DNA from: Phialophora verrucosa
Lineage: Eukaryota; Ascomycota; Eurotiomycetes; Chaetothyriales; Herpotrichiellaceae
Assembly (NCBI GenBank): GCA_002099365.1
Contig: MSED01000009.1
Location: 682,001-746,000, forward strand
Length of the DNA stretch: 64,000 nt
Reading direction: 5' to 3'
Positions within the stretch are counted from its first letter, which is position 1; each line of letters starts with the position of its first letter. Shown piece by piece: positions 10,929 to 22,544 of this stretch. The notes below the pieces were generated by a model that was not told the origin of the DNA, searched no databases, and saw only the letters and a program-made list of their open reading frames with translations. A program made the position numbers and the translations under genes.

Positions 10929-13900
10929 TCAAAACATGCCGCCGTCTTGATGGACGCTCAAAGAGGTCGTACTCCGGTTCGGGAAAACAGGCATTGCCGG
11001 ACTACGAAGCCTTTCATGACCAAAGTCCGACAGCATAGCCTGGTTTCGTGCACGAGCAGCCATACTTCCGCCCTCACTGCTGATCTTCCTCAGACGATTG
11101 CGTGGACGTGGTTGAGGTTTCTGCTGTAGGTGCTGATGTTGATCGGTATACGCACGCTGGGCGGCAGGGAAACCCATCGGGCCACGACCCGGAGACTCAG
11201 GCATTGAGACCATCTGCGAAGCGTGCATCCGGGGACTCTGATATTCCTCAGACCTTTCCGTCGTGGTGTTTCCACGCCGACGTGGATTCATGGCCGGAAC
11301 TGGTGGGCTTGCAATTTGGCTTGGTCGAGGATTGTTCGGCAAGCCAACCAGGGGAACTGACGAGGTGGAGGAGATAAAAGTCGGCTCGGAGATCATGCCC
11401 TTGGTGACTGACTTCTTGCGGCTTCCTATGGGAGTGGAGCGGCCTTCGGCAGGTGTGAAGCGGCCTGATGGCGGTGGTTGTGGAAGAGGGCCAGACGGAG
11501 AAGGCAAAGCAGATGGGACAGTAGAGTGTGGGCCAGAAAGAGCCGGGGACAATCCAGGGTGAGGACCAAATGGGCTGATCGGTGAATGTGGGAAAGGAGG
11601 GCGAGGAGACGGCCTCGGCGCGCCCATCGACGGCAGGGCACCACTTCCAAGTTGGGGAGTGCTACCCATTGTCGGAGTTGGAGCACGAACATCGAAGTAG
11701 CTGGATGGTCCAGGTCCAGGTCGAGGGCCAGTTCCACTGGGTCGTCGATTCGACATTGACGAAGCAGATCTTTCATATGTGCGCGGATCAACTGGGGGAG
11801 GGCCACGTGGCGGACCACGGAATGGACGAGGCCCAGGATAGCCATGAGGGCCATCGCCAGGACCGAAAGTACGGTGTTGCTCGCGATACCCTGCTCCATG
11901 AGGTGGGCCAGCTCTAGCATATTCTCCCGGCGAGTATGGGGGTTCTTCTCCGTGGCGCCCTTGACCAGGTCGGCTCCTTGACCTCTCGGCGGCCTCCGAT
12001 TCAGCTCGATCGCGTCGTGGTCTTCCAGAGTTCGGTGTCGCTGACCGTTGTTGATAGGGTCGCTCAAGTTCTTCGTTGGAACTGTTGGGGTGAGGTCCTG
12101 GCCTGGCAAATCCTGGAGTCCGTCTTCCGCTGGGTGCATCAAATTCAGCAGGTCTGGGTCTGGGCGTAGGTCGATCGCCATAATCATCATATCCTTGGTC
12201 CGACTCGTAACCGCGCCTGCCACCTATATTTGGGGACCGAGCGACAGGCTCAGCTCTCGCGCCACCACCAATTCCAAGCATTTTCATGGCTTTGGGCTGC
12301 GGCTCGTTACCCCGGGAGTTAAGAGTCGTTTTGCTGGTCTTGTGGCGGAGCGCGTGTAATGCCTGCGTTGCAGGGTTGTGGCGATCTTGACTCTGGGAGC
12401 GCTTCCCTGCCTCCGCGACTCCTCTCAAGCCTTCTTGAATTCTCTTTGCTCGCTCGGCCAGCTCATTGCCAAACTCCTTCTGGGTCTCCGTGCTTTCTCC
12501 ACGGTGATGAGAGAGCACATCGTGTTGCCATGGTCGGTTCGCAGGATGATCCTCCATCATACCGGGAGCATCTTCCCCGAGAAGTTGCTGAGCTTTGCTC
12601 ATGGCTTGATTCTTATGAGAAATTGCCTGGCCGAGGATCTGCTGGGCTTTTTGAGACATAGGTGGTATGGCATCATTCTGAATCGGTTCAAGAGGGCCTC
12701 GCTGGGCGCGGTGAGCGTTGTCAAATTCCCAAGGATCACTGTGTGTGCTCTCAGGGGGATTAATCGTGCGAGCAGTCGAGGCGATCGACGGCTCGCGATC
12801 ACGAAGAGACGTAGGGTAGTTGCCATGTTGTGCGGAGGCGAAAGAAGGCTCTCGGTCGCGGCTAGAGGCTCGATAGCTACCATTTTGAGCCGAGATAATT
12901 GATGATCCTCGGTCTTTGAGCGGACTAGAAGAGAAGCTAGAATGATACGGCGGGTGTACAGGCGAAGGTGGTGGAAGAACAGATGACCTATCGCTATCGT
13001 TCCTCAAGTGAGTTCTGATCAACCCGCTCAGACCCAGTCCGGTCGTTGGGCCCAGGGTGGGCGAGTCTTTGACCTTGGTCTGAGAGTAACGATGCAGGGA
13101 GTGTGACGTGTCTGGGGTATCTTGGACCACCGAGGGAGAGGATGTGTCAGCTGAAACATCCGACCGGGGTCGTGTTGATTCAGCAAGAGGCGCGGTATGC
13201 TCTCCGAAATCGAAGGCATGCGAGCCATCGCGAAGCGCCGGATGGACGTCCAGTGGTGCCATTCGCGGGGCCGGCTCATATCTCCCCAGCATCGGACTGT
13301 CTGCATCATCGTCATCACTGCCATCAAACGTGTCGAAAAATGTTCCTCTGGATGCTGCAGGCTGCTCCACCAAAGACTTAGGGATCTGTAATGGTGCAGA
13401 GCGAACACTTGCTTCAACAGCTGGTCGTTGCGCTTGCAATGTGGAGTATTCTTGGTTTTGGCGTTTGATTAGTGCTTCGGCATGTGCTTGAACTTGTGCT
13501 GAGTGGACGGAAGAGGTAGTCGATTGTGCTCTTGACCGACTTGCGACAGAAGTACCGCTCGATTCCCGGCCTCGAGGAAAGCCTTTGTGGAAAGGCGATG
13601 TTGAGATGCTTGGAAGGACCACTCGACCAGGCTCGTTCTGTCGCTCCGCGATGCTACTATAGTCTGGACCTTCGGACGTGGGTGGTGAGACGCTGCCACC
13701 ATGCATTTGCAGCTGCCTCTCCTCGAACTTCTGCTCGTCAAATTGTTGCTGTGGTCGGTTGAACAGTCCCATCGCGGTCGCTTTACCGCGATCGTTGGGC
13801 TGCAAACTCCGGTTGTATACGTCATCCTCCTCATCCTCGTTCGTTGGGGAGGCTGTCTGATATTTGCGGAGGTGATTGTTGGAGCTCTTGAGGCCGAAGT

Positions 13901-15047
13901 CGAGCGATGCCAATGCCTGCGTTTGAACAGCAGGCGGTGGACTAATTGCCCGTGGAATGCCTGGGGAGAATGGAGATGCTCCACGCCCATACTTTTCTGA
14001 CAGGTTAGTGACACTTGTTTGAGGAAGCTGCCGACTGTTGATTGGCGACATCGGTAGAGGAGGCTGCTCTTGATTGTCTGCACCAGGAAATGCTTTTCGA
14101 GATTCAGAGAGATTCCGGTTCAGCAAGCTCTCTTCACTGCCATACTCTGATCCATGCGTTCTGGCGTTGGAACCAGCGCTGGTGTGGCTTTGTCGGGGGT
14201 GAGGCCCGTCTGATACCACCGATGTAGCAGCTGTTGAGGTGCGTCTGTTGGAAGGACCTGAAGCCGTCGAGGATGTTGTCCCCCTGCTTTTACTGAAACC
14301 AGTAGAGGGTGTATTGATGACGCTGCTACGGTCATGTTCCGGGCTGGTCGGTCTCTCACGAAACTCATCACGCTCTTGTTCATCCCTGGCCTTCACGCGC
14401 ATCTGCTGATATGGAGACAAAACGACATCGCTCTGGTAGACATACTTTGAAGATGTCAAGGGAGCAGGAGTGGAGGCAGGGGTTTCTGTCAGGTCTCTTG
14501 TTGAGCCAGACCCACTTGCGGCAGGTACTCGATACATCTTCTGCCGACCACCAAACAGATTGTTCCCCTCTGTTGGCCTTGGTCTGGAGAGGACGGCCCC
14601 GGTATCGTCGCTAGCATAGCCCCCACTCTCAGAGATCGAGTACGATCTATCATCGTCGGAGAATGGGGCCCTGAAAGTCGTTCGGATGGATTCAGTCTCA
14701 GCAATATCCGTCAACGGGTTATGTGCGAATAGATTCATTCGAGATGCTCTTTTCGGAAAGAGTACGCTGTCGTCGCTGGCTTTCCCCACTTTGGTATTAG
14801 GGTCGTCCTGCTCTCGGAGCATACTGAATCGTGCATATAGGCCGGGCATGAGCAAGCTCGTGCGGAAATCGTTTGTGTCTGGGAGCGCCGTAGCGAGGTC
14901 AATCTGTGGCATCGGTTCAACGACATTCTTCTGCTTCCGTTTGAGACTGCGAGACAACTTCGCCGGCAAGGCCGGATCGGATGACGCCGCCGAAGGTATG
15001 ATATAGGTATCATCCTTGGCCTTGCCTTTCTTCTTGAATACGTTCAT
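10929..15047 (-). CDS. Large disordered Ser/Pro-rich conserved fungal protein (1372 aa)
   Basis: An uninterrupted 1372-codon frame starting MNVFKKKGKAKDD. The N-terminal ~130 residues are the most ordered-looking part, with a basic patch (KLSRSLKRKQKN) and a motif-like MPGLYARFSMLREQDDP. A second conserved-looking block contains SPYQQMRVKARDEQERDEF (about residues 210-230). Most of the rest is low complexity: Ser/Thr/Pro/Arg/Gly-rich, with proline runs (PPRGPPP), many SP/TP sites suitable for proline-directed kinases, and a basic/Arg-rich stretch before the C-terminus, which ends HQDGGMF. No enzyme domain or membrane segment is visible. A scaffold or signalling role is conceivable for such composition, but I do not recognise a named homologue. 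It is followed upstream by an unusually long gene-free interval. Confidence 0.85.
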   Translation of the reverse strand: MNVFKKKGKAKDDTYIIPSAASSDPALPAKLSRSLKRKQKNVVEPMPQIDLATALPDTNDFRTSLLMPGLYARFSMLREQDDPNTKVGKASDDSVLFPKRASRMNLFAHNPLTDIAETESIRTTFRAPFSDDDRSYSISESGGYASDDTGAVLSRPRPTEGNNLFGGRQKMYRVPAASGSGSTRDLTETPASTPAPLTSSKYVYQSDVVLSPYQQMRVKARDEQERDEFRERPTSPEHDRSSVINTPSTGFSKSRGTTSSTASGPSNRRTSTAATSVVSDGPHPRQSHTSAGSNARTHGSEYGSEESLLNRNLSESRKAFPGADNQEQPPLPMSPINSRQLPQTSVTNLSEKYGRGASPFSPGIPRAISPPPAVQTQALASLDFGLKSSNNHLRKYQTASPTNEDEEDDVYNRSLQPNDRGKATAMGLFNRPQQQFDEQKFEERQLQMHGGSVSPPTSEGPDYSSIAERQNEPGRVVLPSISTSPFHKGFPRGRESSGTSVASRSRAQSTTSSVHSAQVQAHAEALIKRQNQEYSTLQAQRPAVEASVRSAPLQIPKSLVEQPAASRGTFFDTFDGSDDDDADSPMLGRYEPAPRMAPLDVHPALRDGSHAFDFGEHTAPLAESTRPRSDVSADTSSPSVVQDTPDTSHSLHRYSQTKVKDSPTLGPTTGLGLSGLIRTHLRNDSDRSSVLPPPSPVHPPYHSSFSSSPLKDRGSSIISAQNGSYRASSRDREPSFASAQHGNYPTSLRDREPSIASTARTINPPESTHSDPWEFDNAHRAQRGPLEPIQNDAIPPMSQKAQQILGQAISHKNQAMSKAQQLLGEDAPGMMEDHPANRPWQHDVLSHHRGESTETQKEFGNELAERAKRIQEGLRGVAEAGKRSQSQDRHNPATQALHALRHKTSKTTLNSRGNEPQPKAMKMLGIGGGARAEPVARSPNIGGRRGYESDQGYDDYGDRPTPRPRPAEFDAPSGRRTPGFARPGPHPNSSNEELERPYQQRSATPNSGRPRRDRAESEAAERSRSRPGQGRHGEEPPYSPGEYARAGPPHGAGYREQHRTFGPGDGPHGYPGPRPFRGPPRGPPPVDPRTYERSASSMSNRRPSGTGPRPGPGPSSYFDVRAPTPTMGSTPQLGSGALPSMGAPRPSPRPPFPHSPISPFGPHPGLSPALSGPHSTVPSALPSPSGPLPQPPPSGRFTPAEGRSTPIGSRKKSVTKGMISEPTFISSTSSVPLVGLPNNPRPSQIASPPVPAMNPRRRGNTTTERSEEYQSPRMHASQMVSMPESPGRGPMGFPAAQRAYTDQHQHLQQKPQPRPRNRLRKISSEGGSMAARARNQAMLSDFGHERLRSPAMPVFPNRSTTSLSVHQDGGMF

Positions 15048-18000
15048 ACTGAACGTCTAACGGCTTGTCGAATGTAAGGAGGGTATGAGTGAGTGGCCTG
15101 AGAGATCGGTCAGTTGACGCTACGACTGAAGAGGAGTCGTGAGTTGAGGTCATACAGACGAAGGAGTGACTTTACAAAGATACTGGAAATAATCAGTCCA
15201 TTTGGAAAAATTTGGACGGGGCTGGATATGTTGAAAGCGTTCCTAGAGGGGCGTCGTTCGTCTCCGACTCGGGGGTTGAGCCAGTCAACCGGTCGGTCTA
15301 TTGCCCCTTCGAGGGACTGCGGCTTCAGTGACAGACGTCCAATGTTGAAAAAGGCCGATTACGGTTGCCGATGCGGGTGGTTTGATAGTTGTCCGATTTC
15401 CTTCTCTTCGAGTACAATCCCCAACAGCGATTGCGGAAACTATTGTCAGGGAGGGTAGGACGTGTCTGAGACGGTGATGGCACAAGTGGCGTTCAAGGCG
15501 ATATGCGCACAATTGGACCACGAAACGAGCGTCTTTTGCTTGTCGCAAGTGAAAGAGAGTGACAGTGGTGAGCCGAGAGGAAATGAACTTGGTCAACAGT
15601 TCATCACTGGGAAAATAAGTTGAGAAGAGCGCGTCGCAGTTGGAGTCTCGAAGTCAGCATGGGGTTGGTACCCGTTCCCACCGGCCGGTGAACAAGGATG
15701 AGGCTCGAGAAAAGGTGCAGGGTGTAGTCAGAGGGAGGCAGGTCGTTCTCCGGCAATGTCCTCTTCGAGACAACTGATATCCTGCTTCGCGAGTGACGAT
15801 CTTGACCTGGGACGGCGACGTTTTGGTAGGTTGCGTGTGGCTAAGCGATGGAAAAAGGAAGGGATAGCTGGACCAGCCGACAAGAACAGCGAGTGTTGAA
15901 CAGAAACAGCTGCGATAGCAGAACCAAAAGTGCGCGCCTAGCCACTTGGTCGAAGAGTGCTGGGACACCAGGGAAATGCGAGTGTGCCTGTGATACTCCG
16001 GACGCTTGACGGTGGAGCAGGTCCAGGTCAAGGATTGATGATGGAAGTTGCGACCCTGGCACCCTGGACCTGAACAGGGAGCGACGCGTGCTGTGGAAAG
16101 GAACAAGGTTGAGGCGCTGACAAGATGCTGAAATTCAAAGCCTGAGCAGCCTTGACGCGGAGTTCCTTTCAAGCCAGGAGGGTTGTTTGGCTATGAGTCC
16201 ACTCTGGGAATAGAGCCAGGTGCCAGGTATCCAGCCCGGTCCACAGTGCTGGCCGTTTGGGTTTTAGGAAGCGGAAGATTCAAGTGGAAACGCTCGACGA
16301 GCTAACCTAGGATGGTAACAAGGGCCAAGCTAATCAAACGCCTCGTGTCGCGGATGAGGAGCATGGGCTTTTCCTAGACAGGGGAGTCAAGAGAGGAGAT
16401 GGAAGTGGTTGCTTCGCTAGGCAACAGCAGGCTTCAAACTTCAAATGGGAAAGCGGAAAGGACCGCCGACATTAATGCGGTTCGATATCGATGCTCAAAT
16501 GTTTGAACGGTAGCACAAGCAGATATCGATTGAGAAAAGGAGTACCTCGTATACGAGAAAAGTGTGACTCGAGGGGCGATCACCTGTGCCGGTAACACCG
16601 TTGTCAGAGCAATCAGAGCCAGAAAACCACGATTTCAAGGGCTGAGGAACGTGGGTGGAAGGATGTCGCAGGTGAGATTGTGGCTGCAACCCGAGCCAGC
16701 GGATGCGGAAGCGGCAGTGGGAAAAGGGACGCCGGTCGGATAGGCCAGAAAACATGATGAGCAACGATGATTCGAAGGGAAAAGGAGAGGCTTGTGGTGC
16801 CATCGAACGCACGAAAAATTGAGATGAGGGCGAGGATCTTCTAGCGTGTCACAGATTAATGTGACACATGCCCGATTGGACCACGAAAATGCTTTCACCG
16901 TTCCAGCAGACGCAGTGTCGATCGACTTTTGCGCCTCAAGTCCACGAAATGCATTGACTTTGTAGCAAGGAAATCCTGTTCTCTTTTCACGCCGTGTGCT
17001 TGCATATGCGGCGAAGCACCGAGAGTGCCGGGGACTGCATGAGGTATTAGGCGGCTATCTGCAGCGTATGTAACAGCATCGAGGCATAGGAGAGAGCATA
17101 GCAGTGAGTCGGATCTGTTCGCGGATGACTCCAATAGAGGATCTCTCAGCCGTCAGTATTCGCGGACATTGAAGCAAGAGGTCACCAAGAAAGCTGAGCT
17201 TTTGTTCTCCGGTTGATCGTGTGCCTCGTCTCCTTGTCGCACGCCAGCTGACTTGGAGAGCATCCCAGTACCCGGCGGAACGTGGCCGGCTCGTCGGAAC
17301 CACCCAAGCATCATTTTCTGTTCAGGCATCCGAGCAGATACGTACAGTGATTGGGTTGCCAACCTGAAACCCAGAAGATGCCGTGACCCATGTTGGTGGG
17401 CGTCGAAAAGGCTTCCTTCGGTGGCGCTTGCCGGCGTCCGGGAAGAACCTTAGGGTGCTCCGAAGTTCAATAGGTCTTCTCGAGAGAACCAATCAGCAGC
17501 TGTGTCTAACCATCAATCCCTTGACTGCGAGATTGTTCACTCCACCGTCAGCGAAAGACTGTTCAAAAGGCCTTTTCGAAGGTTCAAGCTGGTGACGAGT
17601 TGGCTGTCAATTCTTTTCATTCTTCCAATGTCGATTGGTTCTTTTTTCTGATTTGCGATTTACTTTTACATACTCGTAGGCTATTTCAGATCAATGACTG
17701 CCCAATAGGATTGTGAACAGGCCCGAGTTTCTCAATGCCAAACACTTCAGCGCAAGTTGCCGTTCTTTTTATATACCACAGAACCGAGTACACAGTAGTC
17801 CTCTGTGCCACTTGCCTGCCTGTCGTTGTCAGCGGTATACTCGGTACTATATTTTTCTTTTCCCATGTTGCATTCTTTCCCTTTGCGACCAGCATCAGCT
17901 GCGCGTTGCTGATTTCTGCCCGAGCGCGTTCACGCAAATCTCCTTTAGACTTTCGGCCCCGGTTCACCGTTGACGTATGTGTAAACAACGATTTCCCATC

Positions 18001-20258
18001 GACGCGACACGCGTCTCAATTCGATTCATGCCCAAGATGCGCCTTCTCTCCACCGTCCTACCTGTGGTTTGTTTAGCGCGTTTGGCTTCACTTCCAGAGT
18101 CCCGCCTCCAGCTTCAGGCCTGACGCCGCTTAATTTGCCATCAGATTGTTCGCTCACGTCATGATTGGCTTTGGCAGTGAAATCTCCAGCGCAGGTAATG
18201 GCCTCGAATGCGTCGCAACTCCATGCTTGGAAATCTCGAGGCGCTCCGGAGCATACAGCCAGCGACGGATACGAAAGGATATTGGATGTTCATCGCCGCA
18301 AGGAATGAGATAACTGAGCGATGACACGCAGCACCCACACTACGCTTTGCAGTGCACGCGCTTGCGCTTCGCTAGATTCCTGTGGGTAATTTTGCGCTTC
18401 TGCCACATGGCTCGCACCCAGAAGAAGTGGGGGGAGCCAGATATTCACAGTATTGCTCCATGGAATAATTTCTTTCTGCATCATTTCAATCCAAGCTTCG
18501 TCCGGTGTGTTCAATGTGTCAACAACGGCATGACGTTGAGACAGAATCTTACCTTTTCCGCTTGATGTTGGAGTATGGTAACTGCTCCCGAGAGGACTAC
18601 AAGCTAGTTTCTCCACGCCGGTCTGATGACTTGCCTGGCCGTAAATAGTTCCATCATCCGTAGAGCGCATTCTTTGTCTCGAGGGTCTCTCCCCTCCAAT
18701 GATTGCCTTGTTCGGTCCTGAGGTGTCTGCTGTCGCTCGAAAAGATCATTACCACCGTCATAGCTCTGAGTCACAGAGATACCATGTCGACAAATGCAAT
18801 TCTTCCAAGGCACGTATCATTTCTAATCTGGCCCCTCGCTACTGTCAGATAGGCCTGCCTAAATGCCTAGCGAAGGTTAAAATTTTCAAGATCAAGCTGA
18901 TTCCGCCCAGCCCACGACGGTGCCGAGTACTTAGGCCTTGAAAAATGTAGGTCTTCAGTGGGGTTTGGGGGGGGTGGGGTGTGGGGGGTGTTGGACAGAC
19001 GAGTAAACACGTATGGAGACATGACTGACCGGTGTAACGTATGCCAATATAATGCAGGAAGTCTAACGCTCCGCTATTTGCTTCGATATTGTCCATGCTA
19101 TGGGATAGGCAGTCTTCCTTTCGGATAATGCTGAACGCGAGCCTGCACACTAATACTGGCCAACTCAAGTAGCAGACACGTATGGTTGCCATTAGACCCG
19201 TCGTAATTGAATGAGTCAAGTAGCTCATCCAGATGGAGTGGTCCCCGGTGTCGACATGTGCGGGTGGAAAACAAACGGGAAATCTTGGCTTCGCGAGTGT
19301 AGGTGTTTCTTTCAGTAACAAAGGTTGTGAGAGCAGCAAGCGAACCACCGCAGCTTGTGAAGCGCCTGGTATGTACCTCCCATCCTGGAACTCGTCTCCG
19401 AGATGGTGAGGATTGTAGCCTCCGGATTTGTATCGTCCCAAGGGTTCAGCGTCTACGTCCCAAGATGACACGATGTTTTTTACCTATACCCCTTCTTTCC
19501 AGTACTGCTACCTTTTCCCTCCTTGACACGCATTGCCTGAAGGTGCAACAGAGATCGCACCTGGGCTCCTACTCCCCCGATATCGTTTGAGGCGCGCTGT
19601 TATGATGCAGGACGTTGGTTGAAAGAAGAGTCTGATACATTGAAGACGCCCCCAAATCAAAGGTCTTGGCATTACCCCGAGATGACCTTCACCCGCATAT
19701 TAAGGCAACCGAACAGGATATGTGGGAAGGCAAGGTCCTCTCTGAGAAAGCCGGCGATACCCGCCTCCATCTATGTACTTGTATTAACATCGCTGACATA
19801 CATGCACCCTACCCTCTCGTAGACGGGTGCTATCACCTATTATACTGCGGTATGTCTAGGGATGCTCTGATCAGCTCCTGACAGTCGAGTCAAGCACACA
19901 CGCTCGGTATCTGCGGGCTGGTTCCGCTATACCAGATATGGATAGGCTTGGCCTATTTCACCAACCGTGCAGAGCACCAAGAGTGCGGAGTAGTTTTTCT
20001 GTAGTCCCCCAGCTGGTCGCAAAGTCCAGAGTGACTGCCCCTCCGAGGCTCTCATTCAAACAGACAACATCCTCATCCTCGTCCCCTGGCAGTTTTGTAG
20101 CTTGCTGCAGCCTAGACTACTCAGTTTCCAAAGCAGCCATCACTGGCTTCGGCCCATATCCCTTGCTGGCTCATATTTCTCTTGGCCGCGCCCGTTCACG
20201 ATCTTCTCCATGGTCGGCTCTTGGGGCCGTTCATTTGGACCGTCGTTTTTCCACCAAC
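15048..20258. other. 5.2-kb gene-free interval between divergent genes
   Basis: This is the longest interval without a supported gene. All open frames are short, overlap on both strands and lack domains, signal peptides or exon-like joins. It holds the 5' region of the 1372-aa gene (left) and of the BTB-like gene (right), a G-quadruplex motif at 18957-18989, and an in-frame upstream extension of the BTB gene from an ATG at 19938. Long leaders, non-coding RNA or decayed DNA are all possible. Confidence 0.5.
18957..18989 (+). other. Strong G-quadruplex motif
   Basis: Four G runs of 4, 8, 4 and 6 bases separated by TTT, T and TGT. This fits the strict intramolecular quadruplex pattern of at least four G-tracts with loops of 1-3 nt. 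Confidence 0.7.
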
Positions 20259-22243
20259 ATGGCCTCTAATTCTGTCGGTAACAAACAGCCGAAGAAGGCG
20301 CATACCCGCATGGTGCAGCCCGCGTTGCCATTGATACTGGGGTCGAGAACTCAAAAGGCGAAACCTGTCGCAGTCGAACCTGAGCCCGAGTCCCAGGTGG
20401 TCGGCTCAGAGCCAGCACCACAAACCCAGGCCGATGATGGAGTCACCGATACAGAGACGCAGTCTATTATGGAAGCATATAGTGCTGAGGCGTTTGAAAC
20501 CGGTATTCCTCTGCGGAAAGAAGGTACTACGGTAGCAGGTCAGTACCCCTAGTCAGCGTCGGATTTGGCTAACTGATTGCAGAAGACTCACGACCGGTCA
20601 CTCCGCCCAGCGCTGTCTCCGAGGAGCTTGCCACATCCTCCGACGATCATGCTGCAGAGAATAAGAAAGAGATGGATCATGCCTTGGCTAGCCAGGGTGC
20701 CGGAGATGATGTCGGACATGGAGAAGTGGTTGAAGCGGCAAACAATGACACATCAGATTCCAGCATTCAACTACATGTTCAAGAGCCAGATGTGGAACAA
20801 GGAAACAACGTTGACACAAATGGCTGCTTTCCAGAGTCTCCCAATGGTTCAGTTGGAGACGTCGGCAATGGAAAGCATACGATGCCCCCGGCTCCCCAAC
20901 TCTCCGAACAGATTGACAACCCTGCCTCTACACCTCCCTATGCGAATGGAACCAGCCCGTCGAACTCCACGCCGACTGAGAATGAAGCCTTTCCATCGCA
21001 GCAGGGAGAGATCAACCATGGTTGTGAGGGTACTCGAGCTGCTTCTACCGGGGAGGCAGCCCGCGAACCAGTAATGAATGGTTACCATCAAGCAACAACC
21101 GCACCGTTCGCCCCGCCTGGGAATGTGTCACGAACGTTCAACGCTCTGCCCTCACTTCACGAGCACTTGCTTCTGCTCAACGCGACGAAGGAGGGTGTCG
21201 ACATTCTCATCCAGATCAACCCGAGCAATGCACAGCCTTTCGTGAGCTACGCTCATTCGGTTATTCTCTTCCGAAGCCTACGACTACGAAGGCTGGCGAC
21301 TCGTCAACAACAAGCCAACCACAATTATGGCAGCAACGTTGTAACCCTGTATCCACCCCGCTATGTCATGCCTCATGCGTTTGAGGCTGCGTTACGCTTC
21401 CTCTACTCCGACACGGTTCTGGGAAAGGATTTCTTTGTGCAGCCGCACCCCGGCGCAGAATACCAGACCATCAGAGTTCACAATCTTGACTATCTACTGT
21501 CGTACTGGGTTTCTGGTATCGAACTTGGTCTTGAGCCAGTCTCTATCTGTGCAGAACGACTTCTGAACAACTACCTTGACTGGGATATTCTTGAGATCAC
21601 TTACAAATACGCCATGGAGCTTGCCAGCTCACCTTCCTCCACCCAAGGCAAGAGCATGACCGGCTCCGATTACATTGTCGCCAGCAGCTCCATCGTTAAG
21701 CAGATCCTTCAGTTTTTGGCCAATCACATTGATATCAAGAGCTTCAAGCTGGACACTGCCTTGAACCACACCCTGATCCCTTCACGTCTCCCCCAAGTCG
21801 AAGATGGCCGGCCCAAGCACAACCCGGCCCTAGCTACTATGGTGTTTGGCTCTATGCCATCTTCCGCGGATATTTCACCATCTTCGCCGCGGTCCGAGAT
21901 CCTCCCTACGGGATCCAATTTCCGAGACACCGTCGCCTCAAACATCTTGCTGAACGTCGATTTCGAAAATCTCTTCGCATTCAACAATTTCATCCAAGCA
22001 CCCACCATCCGCGACGCTGCAACCACTAAACTCATGGCCGATGTGGTCAACGAACGCGAACTTCGCCGCCAGAGGGTCCACGATTCCCGCGTCCCTAACA
22101 AAGAGCGCATGGCAAATTCTGCAGCGTGGGAACCTGTGGGAATCAAGGAGTTGATCCTGGAGACCAATGTGCTTCACCGCGATCGTGTGGGTTTCTTGGT
22201 GTCATCCAAATGGGCAGAAAATGAGACCAGAGTGAGGACTTAA
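20259..22243 (+). CDS. BTB/POZ-like domain protein (646 aa)
   Basis: Two exons, 20259-20538 and 20583-22243, encode 646 aa. The intron is GT-AG, 44 nt, and splits a Glu codon. Residues 1-280 are low complexity, rich in Pro, Glu, Ser, Asn and Thr, and probably disordered. From about residue 283 (LPSLHEHLLLLN) comes a fold resembling BTB/POZ: a ligand-like DILIQINPSNAQPFVSYAHS strand/helix, a conserved LFRSLRLRRL helix, then FEAALRFLYSDTVLG, which matches the BTB pattern in which an alpha-helix precedes the (F)LRFLYS strand. A helical C-terminal half follows, ending with KWAENETRVRT. Such fungal proteins probably act as interaction adaptors. The start at 20259 (MASNSVGNKQ) is in good context (CAACATGG), but an in-frame ATG at 19938 would add 107 residues. 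Confidence 0.8.
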
Positions 22244-22544
22244 TGAGAAAAGCAAAAATGCATGAAACATGGGCTATGATAGCGTTACAGCAGGCGGGCT
22301 CCTTTCATGTATGTATGTGTGTGATCTGTTGTTCGAGCATAGCAAGGGGGACCTTCCAAAACGGCGGTTCGGCAATAATAGGGGTGGTTAGAAAATATGT
22401 ACGGCATGGGGAGTTTCTTGAGCTAGGCGGCCGCTTGGATCAGACGCAAACTGAGGAGATACCTATGAGCGGGCCAGTCAATGTTAGTACAATGGCGATT
22501 CAAACTTGAAGATCAGGTGGAGTTTCAATCGGTTATGCTCATTT
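22244..22544. other. Short convergent spacer
   Basis: About 300 bp between two convergent stops; only 3' UTR sequence is apparent. Confidence 0.5.

Noticed and set aside
17735..18076. A 113-codon plus-strand ORF with hydrophobic stretches in the long gap
   Set aside because: No ordered topology, no homologous pattern, and it overlaps another open frame on the opposite strand.
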